This document shows, piece by piece, positions 27,338 through 36,600 of a DNA stretch of 64,000 bases (its first letter is position 1; every line of letters starts with the position of its first letter). Location: NCBI GenBank assembly GCA_029054245.1, contig JAIDFQ010000043.1:124001-188000 (forward strand), in the 5' to 3' direction. The DNA is from Lachnospiraceae bacterium (GTDB lineage: Bacteria; Bacillota; Clostridia; Lachnospirales; Lachnospiraceae). Below the pieces are notes generated by a model. The model searched no databases, was not told where the DNA came from, and saw only the letters and a program-made list of their open reading frames with translations. Both the position numbers and the translations under genes were made by a program.

Positions 27338-28318
27338 ATGAATAAGAAGATTATCAATAAAGTGGTGGTCGTTATGGTACCGATTGCTTTGTACTTGTTT
27401 TTTCTAATTTTAAGACCAAAGTCATTTGGAAAAATAAACACGGTTTACATTATATTTACCCAGTCGTTTATAACATGTATGATTGCATGGGGAATGCAGT
27501 ATCTGGCGAAGATGGGGGAGTTTGACCTAGCGCTGGGGGCAGAGATGCTTCTGGACAGTATCATAGCCGCCTTGCTAAGTACGCGCTTTGGGATTGCAGG
27601 AATCATTGCAGGCTGTCTTCTTTCAGCATGTATATGCGGTATTTTGAAAGGGCTGCTTTACAAGGTCATGAAGATTCCGATTATGATTCTGACCATTGCG
27701 CTGATTTATCTGTTAGGCGCCTTTGGAGGACTGATTACGCATTCGGCTGCGCTGACGATTCCCTATGAATATACATTTTTGGGACGTGCCCCGGGAAATG
27801 TGATTGTCTTTGTGCTGACAGGTATTATTATGTACTTCCTGGCAAATAAGAGTGTATATGGCGCCAATGTAAATGCCGTAGCTGGCTCTGGAGGCATTGC
27901 ACGGAACAATGGCATCAGTGTTGAAAACACGAAAATCAGATCGCTTCTTTTAAGCAGTATATTTGCAGGAATTGCAGCAATCGTACAGCTCAGCCATGGA
28001 AGCGGCGTGACGCCTTCGGTAGGACTTGACAGCATACAGAATATCATGCAGCCGATGATGAGCGTGTTTATAGGATTTGTGATGGCACAGTATGTGAACG
28101 TTGTGTTCAGCATTTTTATAGGATCGATTCTGATGTCGATTATTAGCAATGGGATTACGGCGTTGAACTGGTCATCAGCAATCTATAATGTGGTAGTAGG
28201 GGCGATTTTGCTTTTGATTATGGCATATATGAATGTTGCAAAGACTTATGCAAATAGACATGAGGAAAAAACGCGTGCAATAGCAAATATGAAAGAAATG
28301 AACATGGTAAAAATGTAA
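27338..28318 (+). CDS. Sugar ABC transporter permease, second of two
   Basis: A 326-residue RbsC-like permease with hydrophobic segments throughout and the family-typical GSGGIARNNGISVENTKIR loop in the C-terminal half. It differs clearly from the permease at 25031 rather than being a recent duplicate. AGGAAAGG precedes the ATG by a normal distance. Together with the first permease it should form a heterodimeric channel, as known for nucleoside (NupPQ-like) and some autoinducer transporters. The positive-rich tail (about 308-326) is cytoplasmic. Confidence 0.85.
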   Translation: MNKKIINKVVVVMVPIALYLFFLILRPKSFGKINTVYIIFTQSFITCMIAWGMQYLAKMGEFDLALGAEMLLDSIIAALLSTRFGIAGIIAGCLLSACICGILKGLLYKVMKIPIMILTIALIYLLGAFGGLITHSAALTIPYEYTFLGRAPGNVIVFVLTGIIMYFLANKSVYGANVNAVAGSGGIARNNGISVENTKIRSLLLSSIFAGIAAIVQLSHGSGVTPSVGLDSIQNIMQPMMSVFIGFVMAQYVNVVFSIFIGSILMSIISNGITALNWSSAIYNVVVGAILLLIMAYMNVAKTYANRHEEKTRAIANMKEMNMVKM

Positions 28319-28351
28319 ATAATAAAAATAATAATTAAGGAGGGCAAAAAT

Positions 28352-29302
28352 ATGAAGTTTAAGAAAGCGCCTTATGAAGTGCCGGAATGTAAAAAAATCA
28401 AAGTGATCTGTGATACAGATGCGTACTGCGAAGGTGATGACCAATACTGTATCGCACACCTGCTTATGACGGAAAAGCTGGATGTCATCGGATTTACAGC
28501 GGAACATTTTGACACGCTTTTGCTGGATTCCAAGACAGGCGGAAATGATTCCATGGATCAGAGTTATGACGAAATCTGTAATGTTCTTGATTTGATGGGA
28601 CTGAAAGGAGACTATCCTGTTTTTAAGGGCGTGACGGATCATTTAAAGGATGAAAAAACGCCAGAATATACAGATGCTGGAAAATTTATCGCTCAGCAGG
28701 CAGCGAAAATGAAGGATGGAGAAAAACTTGCAGTAGTAGCCCAGGGCGCAATCTCAAATGTGGCAGATGCATTGTTGATCGATCCTACCATTGCAGATAA
28801 AATGTTCGTAATCTGGATTGGCGGAGGCGCGTATCCTGAAGGCTCTTGGGAATTCAATCTGAATGGGGATGTGAATGCCGCAAATGTCGTATTTGACTCA
28901 AATGTAGAACTATGGCAGGTACCTTGCAACGTATATTCTATGATGAAAGTTTCCTTCCAGGAACTCTATGAAAAAGTCAGTGGCTGCGGAAAGATTGGAA
29001 AATATTTGTATGAAAATCTCTTGCGGGTTAACAACAAACTGTGCAGTATTCCCCTCTTTGGAGGAATGGCGACTTATCCGGGAGGAGAGAGCTGGCAGCT
29101 GGGAGACTCCCCAGTGGTAGGACTTTTGATGACAGACCACTGTTACGACTACGATATGATGCCTGCCCCTCGTGTAGATGAGGAAGGACATTATCATTTA
29201 CGTCCGGCAAATCCCAGAAAAATCAGAGTATACAATTATGTGGACAGCCGGATGATTCTGGAAGATATGTTTACGAAACTGAAATATTATTATGGAGAAT
29301 GA
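28352..29302 (+). CDS. Inosine-uridine-preferring nucleoside hydrolase family protein
   Basis: A 316-residue nucleoside hydrolase (IUNH fold). The N-terminal DTDAYCEGDDQ is a variant of the family's Ca2+-binding DTDxGxDD motif, with one additional residue before the DD pair, and the C-terminal FNLNGDVNAA matches the family's E-F-N-x-x-x-D-P-E-A-A segment. Enzymes of this family cut the N-glycosidic bond of ribonucleosides to give a base and ribose. No signal peptide is present, so it acts on imported substrate. AAGGAGG precedes the ATG. It is the last operon gene before the regulator, and its product should be the sugar for the isomerase. Another N-riboside remains possible. Confidence 0.85.
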   Translation: MKFKKAPYEVPECKKIKVICDTDAYCEGDDQYCIAHLLMTEKLDVIGFTAEHFDTLLLDSKTGGNDSMDQSYDEICNVLDLMGLKGDYPVFKGVTDHLKDEKTPEYTDAGKFIAQQAAKMKDGEKLAVVAQGAISNVADALLIDPTIADKMFVIWIGGGAYPEGSWEFNLNGDVNAANVVFDSNVELWQVPCNVYSMMKVSFQELYEKVSGCGKIGKYLYENLLRVNNKLCSIPLFGGMATYPGGESWQLGDSPVVGLLMTDHCYDYDMMPAPRVDEEGHYHLRPANPRKIRVYNYVDSRMILEDMFTKLKYYYGE

Positions 29303-29319
29303 TTCTACTTATGATATGA

Positions 29320-29344
29320 AAGCTGCCGTGCTTTACGGCAGCTT
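29320..29344. terminator. Bidirectional terminator between the nucleoside hydrolase and LacI genes
   Basis: AAGCTGCCGT (29320-29329) and ACGGCAGCTT (29335-29344) form a perfect 10-bp stem around GCTTT, followed by T/A-rich sequence. It separates convergent genes. Confidence 0.75.
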
Positions 29345-29363
29345 ATATATTCAATAAGCAGGC

Positions 29364-29377
29364 TCGCGAAGTGCGGC
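29364..29377. repeat. TCGCGAAGYGCRGC motif, downstream copy
   Basis: TCGCGAAGTGCGGC here matches TCGCGAAGCGCAGC at 18631-18644 at 12 of 14 positions. One copy lies before and one after the carbohydrate operon, each inside a small imperfect hairpin next to a terminator. The role is unknown. Confidence 0.35.
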
Positions 29378-29394
29378 TGCTGTCAGGTAAGATT

Positions 29395-30414
29395 TTACTT
29401 GCGGACAGCTACGCTGTTTCGGTTTACGAGGGTAGTAGATATTTCCATTTTGATATGATCGGCGCTGGCGCCGTGAATCTGCTGGTCAAGCATAGATACG
29501 GCACGTTGACCGAACATCTGCTTAGGAACCCGCATGGAGGTCAGTGGCGGGTCTATAAGATTACAAAAGGGCATATCGTCAAATCCGATAATGGAGATCT
29601 GCTCTGGGATTTTATATCCATATTCCTTCAATGCCTTGATGCAGGAAGAGGCAATAATATCATTATCGGCAAAAAAGGCGGTAGGGAGCGTCGGATTCGT
29701 GTCAAGGTAACGACACATATCTTCATATGCAGTTTCACTGGTTGAACCTATCTTGACGACCATGGAGTGGATGGGAGATTTAGCATCATGCTCTGAGATT
29801 GCCATGTGAAAGCCCATGGAACGCTCTTCAAAATTTTTAATAGGAACTTTGCTGGAAAGATATCCAATATTAATATGACCTGAGCGAATCAAATGAGAGG
29901 TGGCGTGATAGGCGCCTTGCACATTGTTGATGGTAATGCAGTCGGAGCCGTCAGCGTCAACATAGCTGTCAAGGACCACCAGCGGAAGTTTGGATTCTTT
30001 AAAAGGAACCATATCTTCCGGCTCCATTTCTGTGGCAAGCAGCAGAAGACCAGTTGGATGCGTATCCAGAATAGCCTTCATCTGCTCCCTTGCATTTTCG
30101 TGACAATAAAAATAGGTGATATGTAGAACATACCCAAGCTGTTTACTTTCATAATCGATACCCTGCAGAAGATTTGCAAAGAAGGCAGTATCACTGACCA
30201 CATTTCCATGTTTGACAAAAATTACATATTGAATCACGGAAGGATATTCATACATGCGATTCCGCTGCACATGCTGATAACCGTACTTTTGTGCCGCCTG
30301 TTTTACCATGGTACGAGTCTCCTCGCTGATCCCTTTTTTATTATTATAAACCATGGAAATTGTAGAACGCGATATTCCAAGCTTTTCTGCCAATTCCTTT
30401 GCTGTAATTCCCAT
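29395..30414 (-). CDS. LacI-family transcriptional regulator of the carbohydrate locus
   Basis: A 339-residue regulator with an N-terminal LacI helix-turn-helix (TAKELAEKLGISRSTIS, then VYNNKKGIS) and hinge, followed by a sugar-binding PBP1-like domain (about residues 60-330). It should repress the operon and release DNA on binding the sugar or a nucleoside-derived signal. It is convergent with the operon. CTAAATTTA occurs twice in its own promoter and again before the isomerase gene, so autoregulation and operon control are likely. Confidence 0.85.
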   Translation of the reverse strand: MGITAKELAEKLGISRSTISMVYNNKKGISEETRTMVKQAAQKYGYQHVQRNRMYEYPSVIQYVIFVKHGNVVSDTAFFANLLQGIDYESKQLGYVLHITYFYCHENAREQMKAILDTHPTGLLLLATEMEPEDMVPFKESKLPLVVLDSYVDADGSDCITINNVQGAYHATSHLIRSGHINIGYLSSKVPIKNFEERSMGFHMAISEHDAKSPIHSMVVKIGSTSETAYEDMCRYLDTNPTLPTAFFADNDIIASSCIKALKEYGYKIPEQISIIGFDDMPFCNLIDPPLTSMRVPKQMFGQRAVSMLDQQIHGASADHIKMEISTTLVNRNSVAVRK

Positions 30415-30444
30415 TTTTCATCCCTCCGTTCAAATATTGACAAC

Positions 30445-30481
30445 CTAAATTTATTATATAATATACTAAATTTAATTGCAA
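30445..30481 (-). promoter_or_regulatory. LacI gene promoter with two predicted operators
   Basis: On the minus strand, TTGCAA (plus 30476-30481) and TATAAT (plus 30453-30458) are 17 bases apart, upstream of ATG 30414. CTAAATTTA occurs at 30445-30453 and 30466-30474, starting 21 bases apart (two helical turns). One lies between the promoter boxes and the other touches the -10. The motif also precedes the operon. Confidence 0.65.
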
Positions 30482-30679
30482 TATACTACTAAATAAATAG
30501 GAAGCTGAACTGTAAAAATAAAAATTTTATAAAAGCAAGATTGCGTCACAGATTCAGGAATGTGTATATAAGCGATTGCAAGTGTATTTATACTAAATGT
30601 AAATAGAGGCAGCAAACAGAGAATAATTTCTAAGTCTTGTCCATATACTGTAATAATGATATCTTTCAGGAGGTAAAAA

Positions 30680-30925
30680 ATGGCAAGAGGACAAAGAAAA
30701 ACGGTGGAAGAGAAGATTTCAGAAAAGGAAGAACTGATTTTAGCCCTGCGGACAAGATTAAAATCAGAACAGAGTGAACTGGACGCTCTTTATAAAGAAA
30801 AAAGAGATCGGGATTTAGAGGAGCTTAGCCAGTTCTTAGCAGCATCAGGGCTGAATCTGGAAGAAGCGTCCGAAATCCTTAAGGAGTACGTAAGAAACAA
30901 TATGTCCGAACAACAAACTGCTTAG
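30680..30925 (+). CDS. Small coiled-coil protein, unknown function
   Basis: An 81-residue protein, mostly charged heptad-like helix: residues 8-45 (VEEKISEKEELILALRTR, then SEQSELDALYKEKRD) predict a coiled coil. A short hydrophobic helix (residues 47-68) follows. It begins MARGQRK, so a basic N terminus might touch nucleic acid. AGGAGG precedes the ATG. I do not recognise a family; short DNA-binding or structural proteins of this kind exist in Lachnospiraceae but I will not assign one. The gene stands alone and its stop is inside a hairpin. Confidence 0.65.
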   Translation: MARGQRKTVEEKISEKEELILALRTRLKSEQSELDALYKEKRDRDLEELSQFLAASGLNLEEASEILKEYVRNNMSEQQTA

Positions 30926-30946
30926 CCATATGATTTTGCTAAGCAG
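30918..30946 (+). other. Perfect hairpin overlapping the stop of the coiled-coil gene
   Basis: CTGCTTAGC (30918-30926) and GCTAAGCAG (30938-30946) form a 9-bp perfect stem that includes the stop codon. A second terminator hairpin follows directly. Confidence 0.5.
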
Positions 30947-30951
30947 TAGAG

Positions 30952-30992
30952 AGCAGATCATTTTCCGAAAAAGGATAGTGACCTGCTTTTTT
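30952..30992 (+). terminator. Intrinsic terminator after the coiled-coil gene
   Basis: AGCAGATCA and TGACCTGCT pair with one mismatch and are followed by seven T residues (30986-30992). This second hairpin, not the first, has the U tract. Confidence 0.7.
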
Positions 30993-31008
30993 CTATCAAT
31001 AGATTAAT

Positions 31009-31083
31009 GTTGCAGATTAGACTGCAAGGGGCAGGATTGCCTTTCTCTCATCCAATCTTGCTTCTTGCGGTCTAATCTGTAAC
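31009..31083 (+). ncRNA. Long hairpin: 31-bp stem held by G-U pairs, pyrimidine-rich loop
   Basis: The arms 31009-31039 and 31053-31083 pair over all 31 positions with no bulge. About five pairs are G-U, each of which would be A-C on the opposite strand, so the fold fits a plus-strand RNA. The 13-base loop is pyrimidine-rich (CCTTTCTCTCATC) and its CCUUUCU part is the complement of an AGAAAGG Shine-Dalgarno sequence. It lies between the coiled-coil gene terminator and the EAL-HDOD gene and is not followed by a U tract. A small RNA, an mRNA leader fold or a degenerate MITE are possible. Confidence 0.5.
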
Positions 31084-31206
31084 CAGCGCAATACAACAGG
31101 CATGATTTTACAAATTTTCTATGGAAATCCATGCGAATATTGTGTATAATGAATAAATAGTGTAAACTATAACTATGAAATAAACTTTAACTTGAAGGAG
31201 AAAGAT

Positions 31207-32436
31207 ATGCTTGTTACATTAATACCGTTATTTGATGAAAAGATGAGCGTGCAGGCTTATTCATTATTTTCACAGAAGAACAATTATTTATTAAATCCCA
31301 GCCTGCAGGGAACCGGACAGAATGACGGTGCAGTCGATATACCGGGGTTTGAGGTCATTAAGATGGTAGGGCTTGAGGCACTTGCCACAGGCAAAGAAAT
31401 ATTTGTGACAGCGAACAACATTTCTGTATTTTCTGATATTAACTTCCAATGTCAAGCGCCTCATGAGCGTCTTGTGCTACTCATTGACAGTACGATTCCG
31501 CCGGAAGAAATGTACATAAATAGGCTGCGTGAACTTAAGGGGATGGGATATAAGCTGGCAATTCGTAAGCTGGAAGTACATAGCTTTGAGGCATATCGGG
31601 AAATTCTCCTTTTGATGGATTACATTTTTCTGGATCATAAGAAAGTCGATGTCAGCAAGGCAAAGATATTTTTTTCAAATCTATATCCTAATGTTCGTAT
31701 TTGCGTGGTCAATATTCAGACACAGGAAATTTTTGAAAAATTAAAAGAAGAGGGCGGTTATCAGCTTTATGAGGGAGAATTCTACCGAGTACCGGTTACG
31801 AAGGGCGAGACAGAAGTAACACCTCTTAAGATCAACTATATTGAACTTCTTAACATGGTTAACGCACCTGATTTTGACCTTACGAAGGCGGCGGACGTTA
31901 TCGGAAGAGATACGGCGCTTGTCATCTCTCTCCTCAAGATGGTGAATACGATGGCAGTCAATTCAGAAATTACCTCGATCCGGCATGCAGCGGCGATGCT
32001 TGGTCAGAGAGAACTGAAGAAGTGGATTAATGCAGCAGTGGCAAATAACCTGTATGCAGATAAGCCCAATGAAGTCACAAGGCTGTCTCTGCTTCGTGCT
32101 AAGTTTGCAGAGAACCTTGCCCCTATGTTTGAAATCAGCAGGCTGCAGACCTCTGAGTTATTCCTTATGGGATTGTTCTCCGTATTAGATTTGATTTTGA
32201 ATACCTCTATGGAAGAGGCGTTAAAAATGGTGAAGGTGTCCAAGGAAATCAGTGATGCCCTCATTGACCACAAGGGGGTTTTAGCGCCGGTTCTGGAGTT
32301 TGTTTTGCAGTATGAAAAGGCTGACTGGCAGGAAGTGTCAAGGCTCATGATCTTACAGGAAATCGAGATGGAGCAGGTTTACACCGCATATATGCAGTCA
32401 CTTCAATGGTATTGTGATTTGTTCTCTAAAGAATAA
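31207..32436 (+). CDS. Degenerate EAL - HDOD domain protein (YuxH-like)
   Basis: A 409-residue signalling protein. About residues 1-190 are an EAL-like fold, but the active-site ExL (EALL/ELL) of functional phosphodiesterases is SLF here (VQAYSLFSQ), so c-di-GMP hydrolysis is unlikely. About residues 195-400 are an HDOD domain (LNMVNAPDFDL, then DTALVISLLKMVNT and LRAKF). YuxH-type proteins are thought to act as regulatory partners or sensors. The track starts at TTG 31192, but AAGGAG at 31195-31200 supports ATG 31207. It is followed by a strong hairpin. Confidence 0.82.
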   Translation: MLVTLIPLFDEKMSVQAYSLFSQKNNYLLNPSLQGTGQNDGAVDIPGFEVIKMVGLEALATGKEIFVTANNISVFSDINFQCQAPHERLVLLIDSTIPPEEMYINRLRELKGMGYKLAIRKLEVHSFEAYREILLLMDYIFLDHKKVDVSKAKIFFSNLYPNVRICVVNIQTQEIFEKLKEEGGYQLYEGEFYRVPVTKGETEVTPLKINYIELLNMVNAPDFDLTKAADVIGRDTALVISLLKMVNTMAVNSEITSIRHAAAMLGQRELKKWINAAVANNLYADKPNEVTRLSLLRAKFAENLAPMFEISRLQTSELFLMGLFSVLDLILNTSMEEALKMVKVSKEISDALIDHKGVLAPVLEFVLQYEKADWQEVSRLMILQEIEMEQVYTAYMQSLQWYCDLFSKE

Positions 32437-32439
32437 ATG

Positions 32440-32478
32440 AAACGCCGTATGCCACGCAAAGCGTGGCATACGGCGTTT
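32440..32478. terminator. Perfect 18-bp bidirectional terminator
   Basis: AAACGCCGTATGCCACGC and GCGTGGCATACGGCGTTT pair over 18 bases with an AAA loop. It separates the convergent EAL-HDOD and DUF4317 genes and overlaps the DUF4317 stop codon. Confidence 0.85.
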
Positions 32479-33622
32479 ATTCGCCATCTGGCAGGGCGTG
32501 AGTGTTTCGGATGGTGATTCCGTTTACTTCCACATGATCGTTGATCTCAATGACCAGGCAGCGTTTGCCCTCAAGGGTCATGGTATTGACCAGATCTGCA
32601 CGGTCAGGATTCACTTTTACTACGACATCAGGGGTCTTTACCTCAAAAGTTCTGGTATTTGCCACATTGTCGACCAGTAAAGAAGTGCGTTCCCCGGCGG
32701 CAGCATCATAGAGTTTTTCAAAATCAGCCAGTTTTTCTTCTTCGACACCGCTTTTTTCAAACAGATTTTTGACCTGGTGCTTGTCCAGCGTGAGGGGTTC
32801 AGGTATTTCCTTATGTTCTTCAATCATTTCCGTAAGGTTTTCGTGAATATTCTTAACAACTTCATATTCCGCTTCATCCCCTAAAGTCTCCTCGATCAGG
32901 GATTGAAAAGTTTCCCTCTGGCTCCCCGCGGTGAGCGGCAAGACGGCGCCTAAAACGTTGTCCACAAATTCAGAGTGTGGTTCCTCTGGATTTTTGGAAT
33001 AGTAGAGCGTTTCGTGGATATCTGCACACCTGTCGTTAAAGCTTGGGAAAAGGAATCCTATTTCCGGCATTTCCACGATCCAGTCGCGGATTCTGTTATG
33101 GAATTCATTGGTTTCGCTGTTGTAGCTTAGACCAGGCTTGGAAAGATTCACAGGGCAGATGCAACAGAGGATATATTCATAGACGCTGTCGGAGGCATCG
33201 TCCATGGTGAGTCCGTCGCTGGTCTTTCCAGGAACGTCATAGGCATCATGAATCAGCAAAATCAGATAATTTCCCACATACTCATAGGATGCAATGACTT
33301 TATCGTAGAATTCATCCAGCAGGGCGTCATCTTTTAACTTACTTTCTCTAAGGCGCATGAGGAATTCCTGCGTGCCGCCTTCTTCTTCGCTGGAAAGAGG
33401 AAATTCTAAGTTCAACATGTTTTTCCCAACAGTTCCAGAAAGCGTTTTGCGAAGTAATTCAAAATATTTGAAGATTTCCTCTTCGGGAAGAGAAAGAAAG
33501 GCTTCCTTAAATTGTGTCTTTTTATTTTTCTCCCCGTCCACATAGCAGCCACAGATCCGCGTGATGGAGCAGTTGCTGGGCGTATACAGCCGCTTAATTT
33601 CATTTACTTCCTGTTTGATCAT
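32477..33622 (-). CDS. DUF4317 protein
   Basis: A 381-residue soluble protein that matches my memory of DUF4317, a family nearly confined to Clostridia. It opens with MIKQEVNEIKRLYTPSNCSITRICGCYVDG and has a conserved middle (LLIHDAYDVPGKTSDG and YEYILCCICPV). It has no catalytic motif that I recognise. Its start is 13 bases from the end of the giant acyl-CoA dehydratase activase gene, so the two are co-transcribed, which may tie it to that redox protein. The four Cys in its N-terminal half are worth checking as metal ligands. Confidence 0.75.
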   Translation of the reverse strand: MIKQEVNEIKRLYTPSNCSITRICGCYVDGEKNKKTQFKEAFLSLPEEEIFKYFELLRKTLSGTVGKNMLNLEFPLSSEEEGGTQEFLMRLRESKLKDDALLDEFYDKVIASYEYVGNYLILLIHDAYDVPGKTSDGLTMDDASDSVYEYILCCICPVNLSKPGLSYNSETNEFHNRIRDWIVEMPEIGFLFPSFNDRCADIHETLYYSKNPEEPHSEFVDNVLGAVLPLTAGSQRETFQSLIEETLGDEAEYEVVKNIHENLTEMIEEHKEIPEPLTLDKHQVKNLFEKSGVEEEKLADFEKLYDAAAGERTSLLVDNVANTRTFEVKTPDVVVKVNPDRADLVNTMTLEGKRCLVIEINDHVEVNGITIRNTHALPDGE

Positions 33623-33635
33623 ATAATTTCCCCCT

Positions 33636-36600
33636 TTAAGCAGTTTCAGAACGTTCCTGCTGTTTCATATTCTTCTGGGCAGTGGAAAGCATCAGTTTGA
33701 TTCTGTTTAACTGATTGACTTCACTGGCACCGGGATCATAGTCGATTGCGACAATATTGCTCAATGGATATTGATGACGCAGCTCTTTGATGACACCTTT
33801 TCCGACTACGTGGTTTGGCAGACAGGCAAAGGGCTGCGTACAGACGATGTTATTCACGCCGCTGTGGATCAATTCTACCATTTCTCCAGTAAGGAACCAT
33901 CCTTCTCCAGTCTGGTTGCCAATGGAGACAATGGGTTTCGCATATTCTACCGTCTGATAGATGCTGGTTGGAGGTGTGAAATGTTTGCTCTTTGCAAGTG
34001 CCTTGGAAGCGCCGCTGCGTAAAAACTCAAGGGCGTCGATGCCGAGTTTTGAGATTAGAGCGGCTTTTTTGCTGGTGCCAAGTTCGTCTGCCTTGTAAAT
34101 TTGATTGTAAAAGCAATAAAGCATAAAATCTAAAAGATCGGGTACTACAGCCTCCGCCCCTTCCGATTCAAGCAATTCCACCAGGTGGTTGTTGGCGGCA
34201 GGGGCAAATTTCACCAGAATTTCGCCTACAATTCCTACCCGCGGTTTTGGCGCATCAGTAATAGGGATGGCGTCGAAATCCTCCACCATCTGGCGGCACA
34301 TTTTGCGGAAGGCAAAGAAATTCATATGTTTTGCCGAGACGAAAGCCTGGCATTTTTTCAGCCATTTCTGGTGAACTGCCTCCACGCTTCCTTTTTCTTT
34401 TTCGTATGGGCGCATGCGATAGATGCAGCGCATGAAGATATCTCCAAACACAGCGCCATAAGCAGCGCGCATCAGCATATCAAGGTTTATGTGGAAGCCG
34501 GGATTGGACTCGATACCTGCCATGTTGAGGGAGATAACGGGAATCTGCGGCATTCCTGCCTTTTCTAATGCTCTGCGGATGAAGCCTATGTAGTTGGTAG
34601 CACGGCAGCCTCCGCCGGTTTGCGTCATGATGACGGCAACCTTATTAAGATCATATTTTCCGGATAGCAGGGCGTCCATAATCTGTCCCACCACCATAAG
34701 TGAAGGATAACATGCGTCATTATTTACGTATTTTAATCCAACATCCACGGCACGCCTGTTATCATTGGAAAGTACTTCAAAGTGATAACCGCATGCAGCG
34801 AATGCAGGCTCTAAGATGTCAAAATGAATGGGTGACATCTGCGGACACAAAATGGTATAATCTTTCCGCATTTCTTCTGTAAATTGTACTTTGCTGATGG
34901 CAGAAGAGCAGATGGTGCGTTGTTTGTTCTGCTTTTCTCTGACACGGATGGCAGAGAGCAGGGAACGGATTCTGATTCTGGCAGCGCCCAGATTGTTGAC
35001 TTCATCGATTTTAAGGCAGGTATAGATTTTATCTGATCCCGTCAAGATATCATTGACCTGATCGGTGGTGACTGCATCAAGACCGCAGCCGAAAGAATTT
35101 AACTGGATCAAATCGAGATAATCCACCGTCTTCACAAAGCTCGCCGCTGCATAAAGTCTCGAGTGGTACATCCACTGGTCAGAAACAATCAGGGGACGTT
35201 CCGGTGCGGCAAGATGAGAGATAGAATCTTCTGTCAGCACGGCAATATCATAAGAAGTAATCAGTTCAGGGATGCCGTGATTTATTTCGGGATCGATATG
35301 ATAAGGGCGTCCTGCAAGCACAATACCGCGCTTCCCAGTTTCCTTAAGGTAAGAGAGCACCTCTTCTCCCTTTGCCTGCATATCTTTTCTTGCCTTGGCA
35401 AGTTCCTCCCATCCAAGGCGTGCTGCTTCCATCACTTCCTCTACGGGTAGTTCCTTAAATTCCTTGGCAAGTGATTCTGATACCGTTTTTAAATCACGGA
35501 AGGACATAAAAGGATTGCGGAGAATGGCTTCCCCTCTGCCAATTTCTTCCACATTGTTTTTGATATTTTCTGAATAAGAAGTTACGATGGGACAGTTATA
35601 GTGATTGTTCGCATCATTAAATTCGTTTCTCTCATAAAAGAGAGCAGGGTAAAAGATAAAATCTACCTTCTGATTGATCAGCCAGCTCACATGCCCATGT
35701 GCCAGCTTGGCAGGATAACATTCTGATTCGCTGGGAATGGATTCAATGCCAAGCTCATAAATCTTGCGGTTGGAAATAGGGGATAATAACACCTGATATC
35801 CTAATTTTGTAAAAAATGTATACCAGAATGGATAATTTTCATACATGTTAAGGACGCGGGGAATTCCCACAACGCCCCGCACTGCCTCGTCGGCGGCAAG
35901 AGGCTCATAGCCGAAGATGCGTTTCAATTTGTAATCGAAAAGGTTAGGAACACCGTTCTCATTTTTTTGCTTTCCCAGTCCCCGCTCGCAGCGGTTTCCA
36001 GAAATATACTGACGTCCTCCTGTGAATTTGTTGATGGTGAGACGGCAGTTGTTGGTGCATCCTTTGCATTTGGCCATACTAGTATCAAACTGTAGAGTAT
36101 TGATTTTTTCAAAGGATAGCATAGTAGTTTCATAGCCTTCGGTGAAACGTTCCCTGGCAATAAGGGCAGCGCCGAAAGCCCCCATAATGCCTGCTATATC
36201 GGGGCGGATGGCTTCGCAGCCTGCAATTTTCTCAAAACTCCTAAGGACGGCATCATTATAAAAGGTTCCGCCCTGCACAACGATATTCCTGCCAAGTTCT
36301 GCAGCATCAGAAACCTTGATGACCTTAAAAAGAGCATTTTTGATGACGGAATAAGCAAGACCGGCAGAGATGTCAGGGACAGAAGCGCCTTCCTTTTGTG
36401 CCTGCTTTACTTTAGAATTCATAAATACAGTACATCTGGTACCTAAGTCAATGGGATGTTCGGCAAAAAGAGCAGCATGGGCGAAGTCCTCTACCGTATA
36501 ATTTAAAGATTTGGCAAAAGTTTCGATAAAGGAGCCGCAGCCGGAGGAACACGCTTCATTGAGCTGTACGCTGTCCACAGTCTGGTTCTTGATTTTAATG

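Noticed and set aside
33771-34022. Plus-strand ORFs across the giant activase gene
   Set aside because: They are antisense shadows of a clearly coding minus-strand frame and carry no recognisable motif. The same applies to the other overlapped ORFs in the track.
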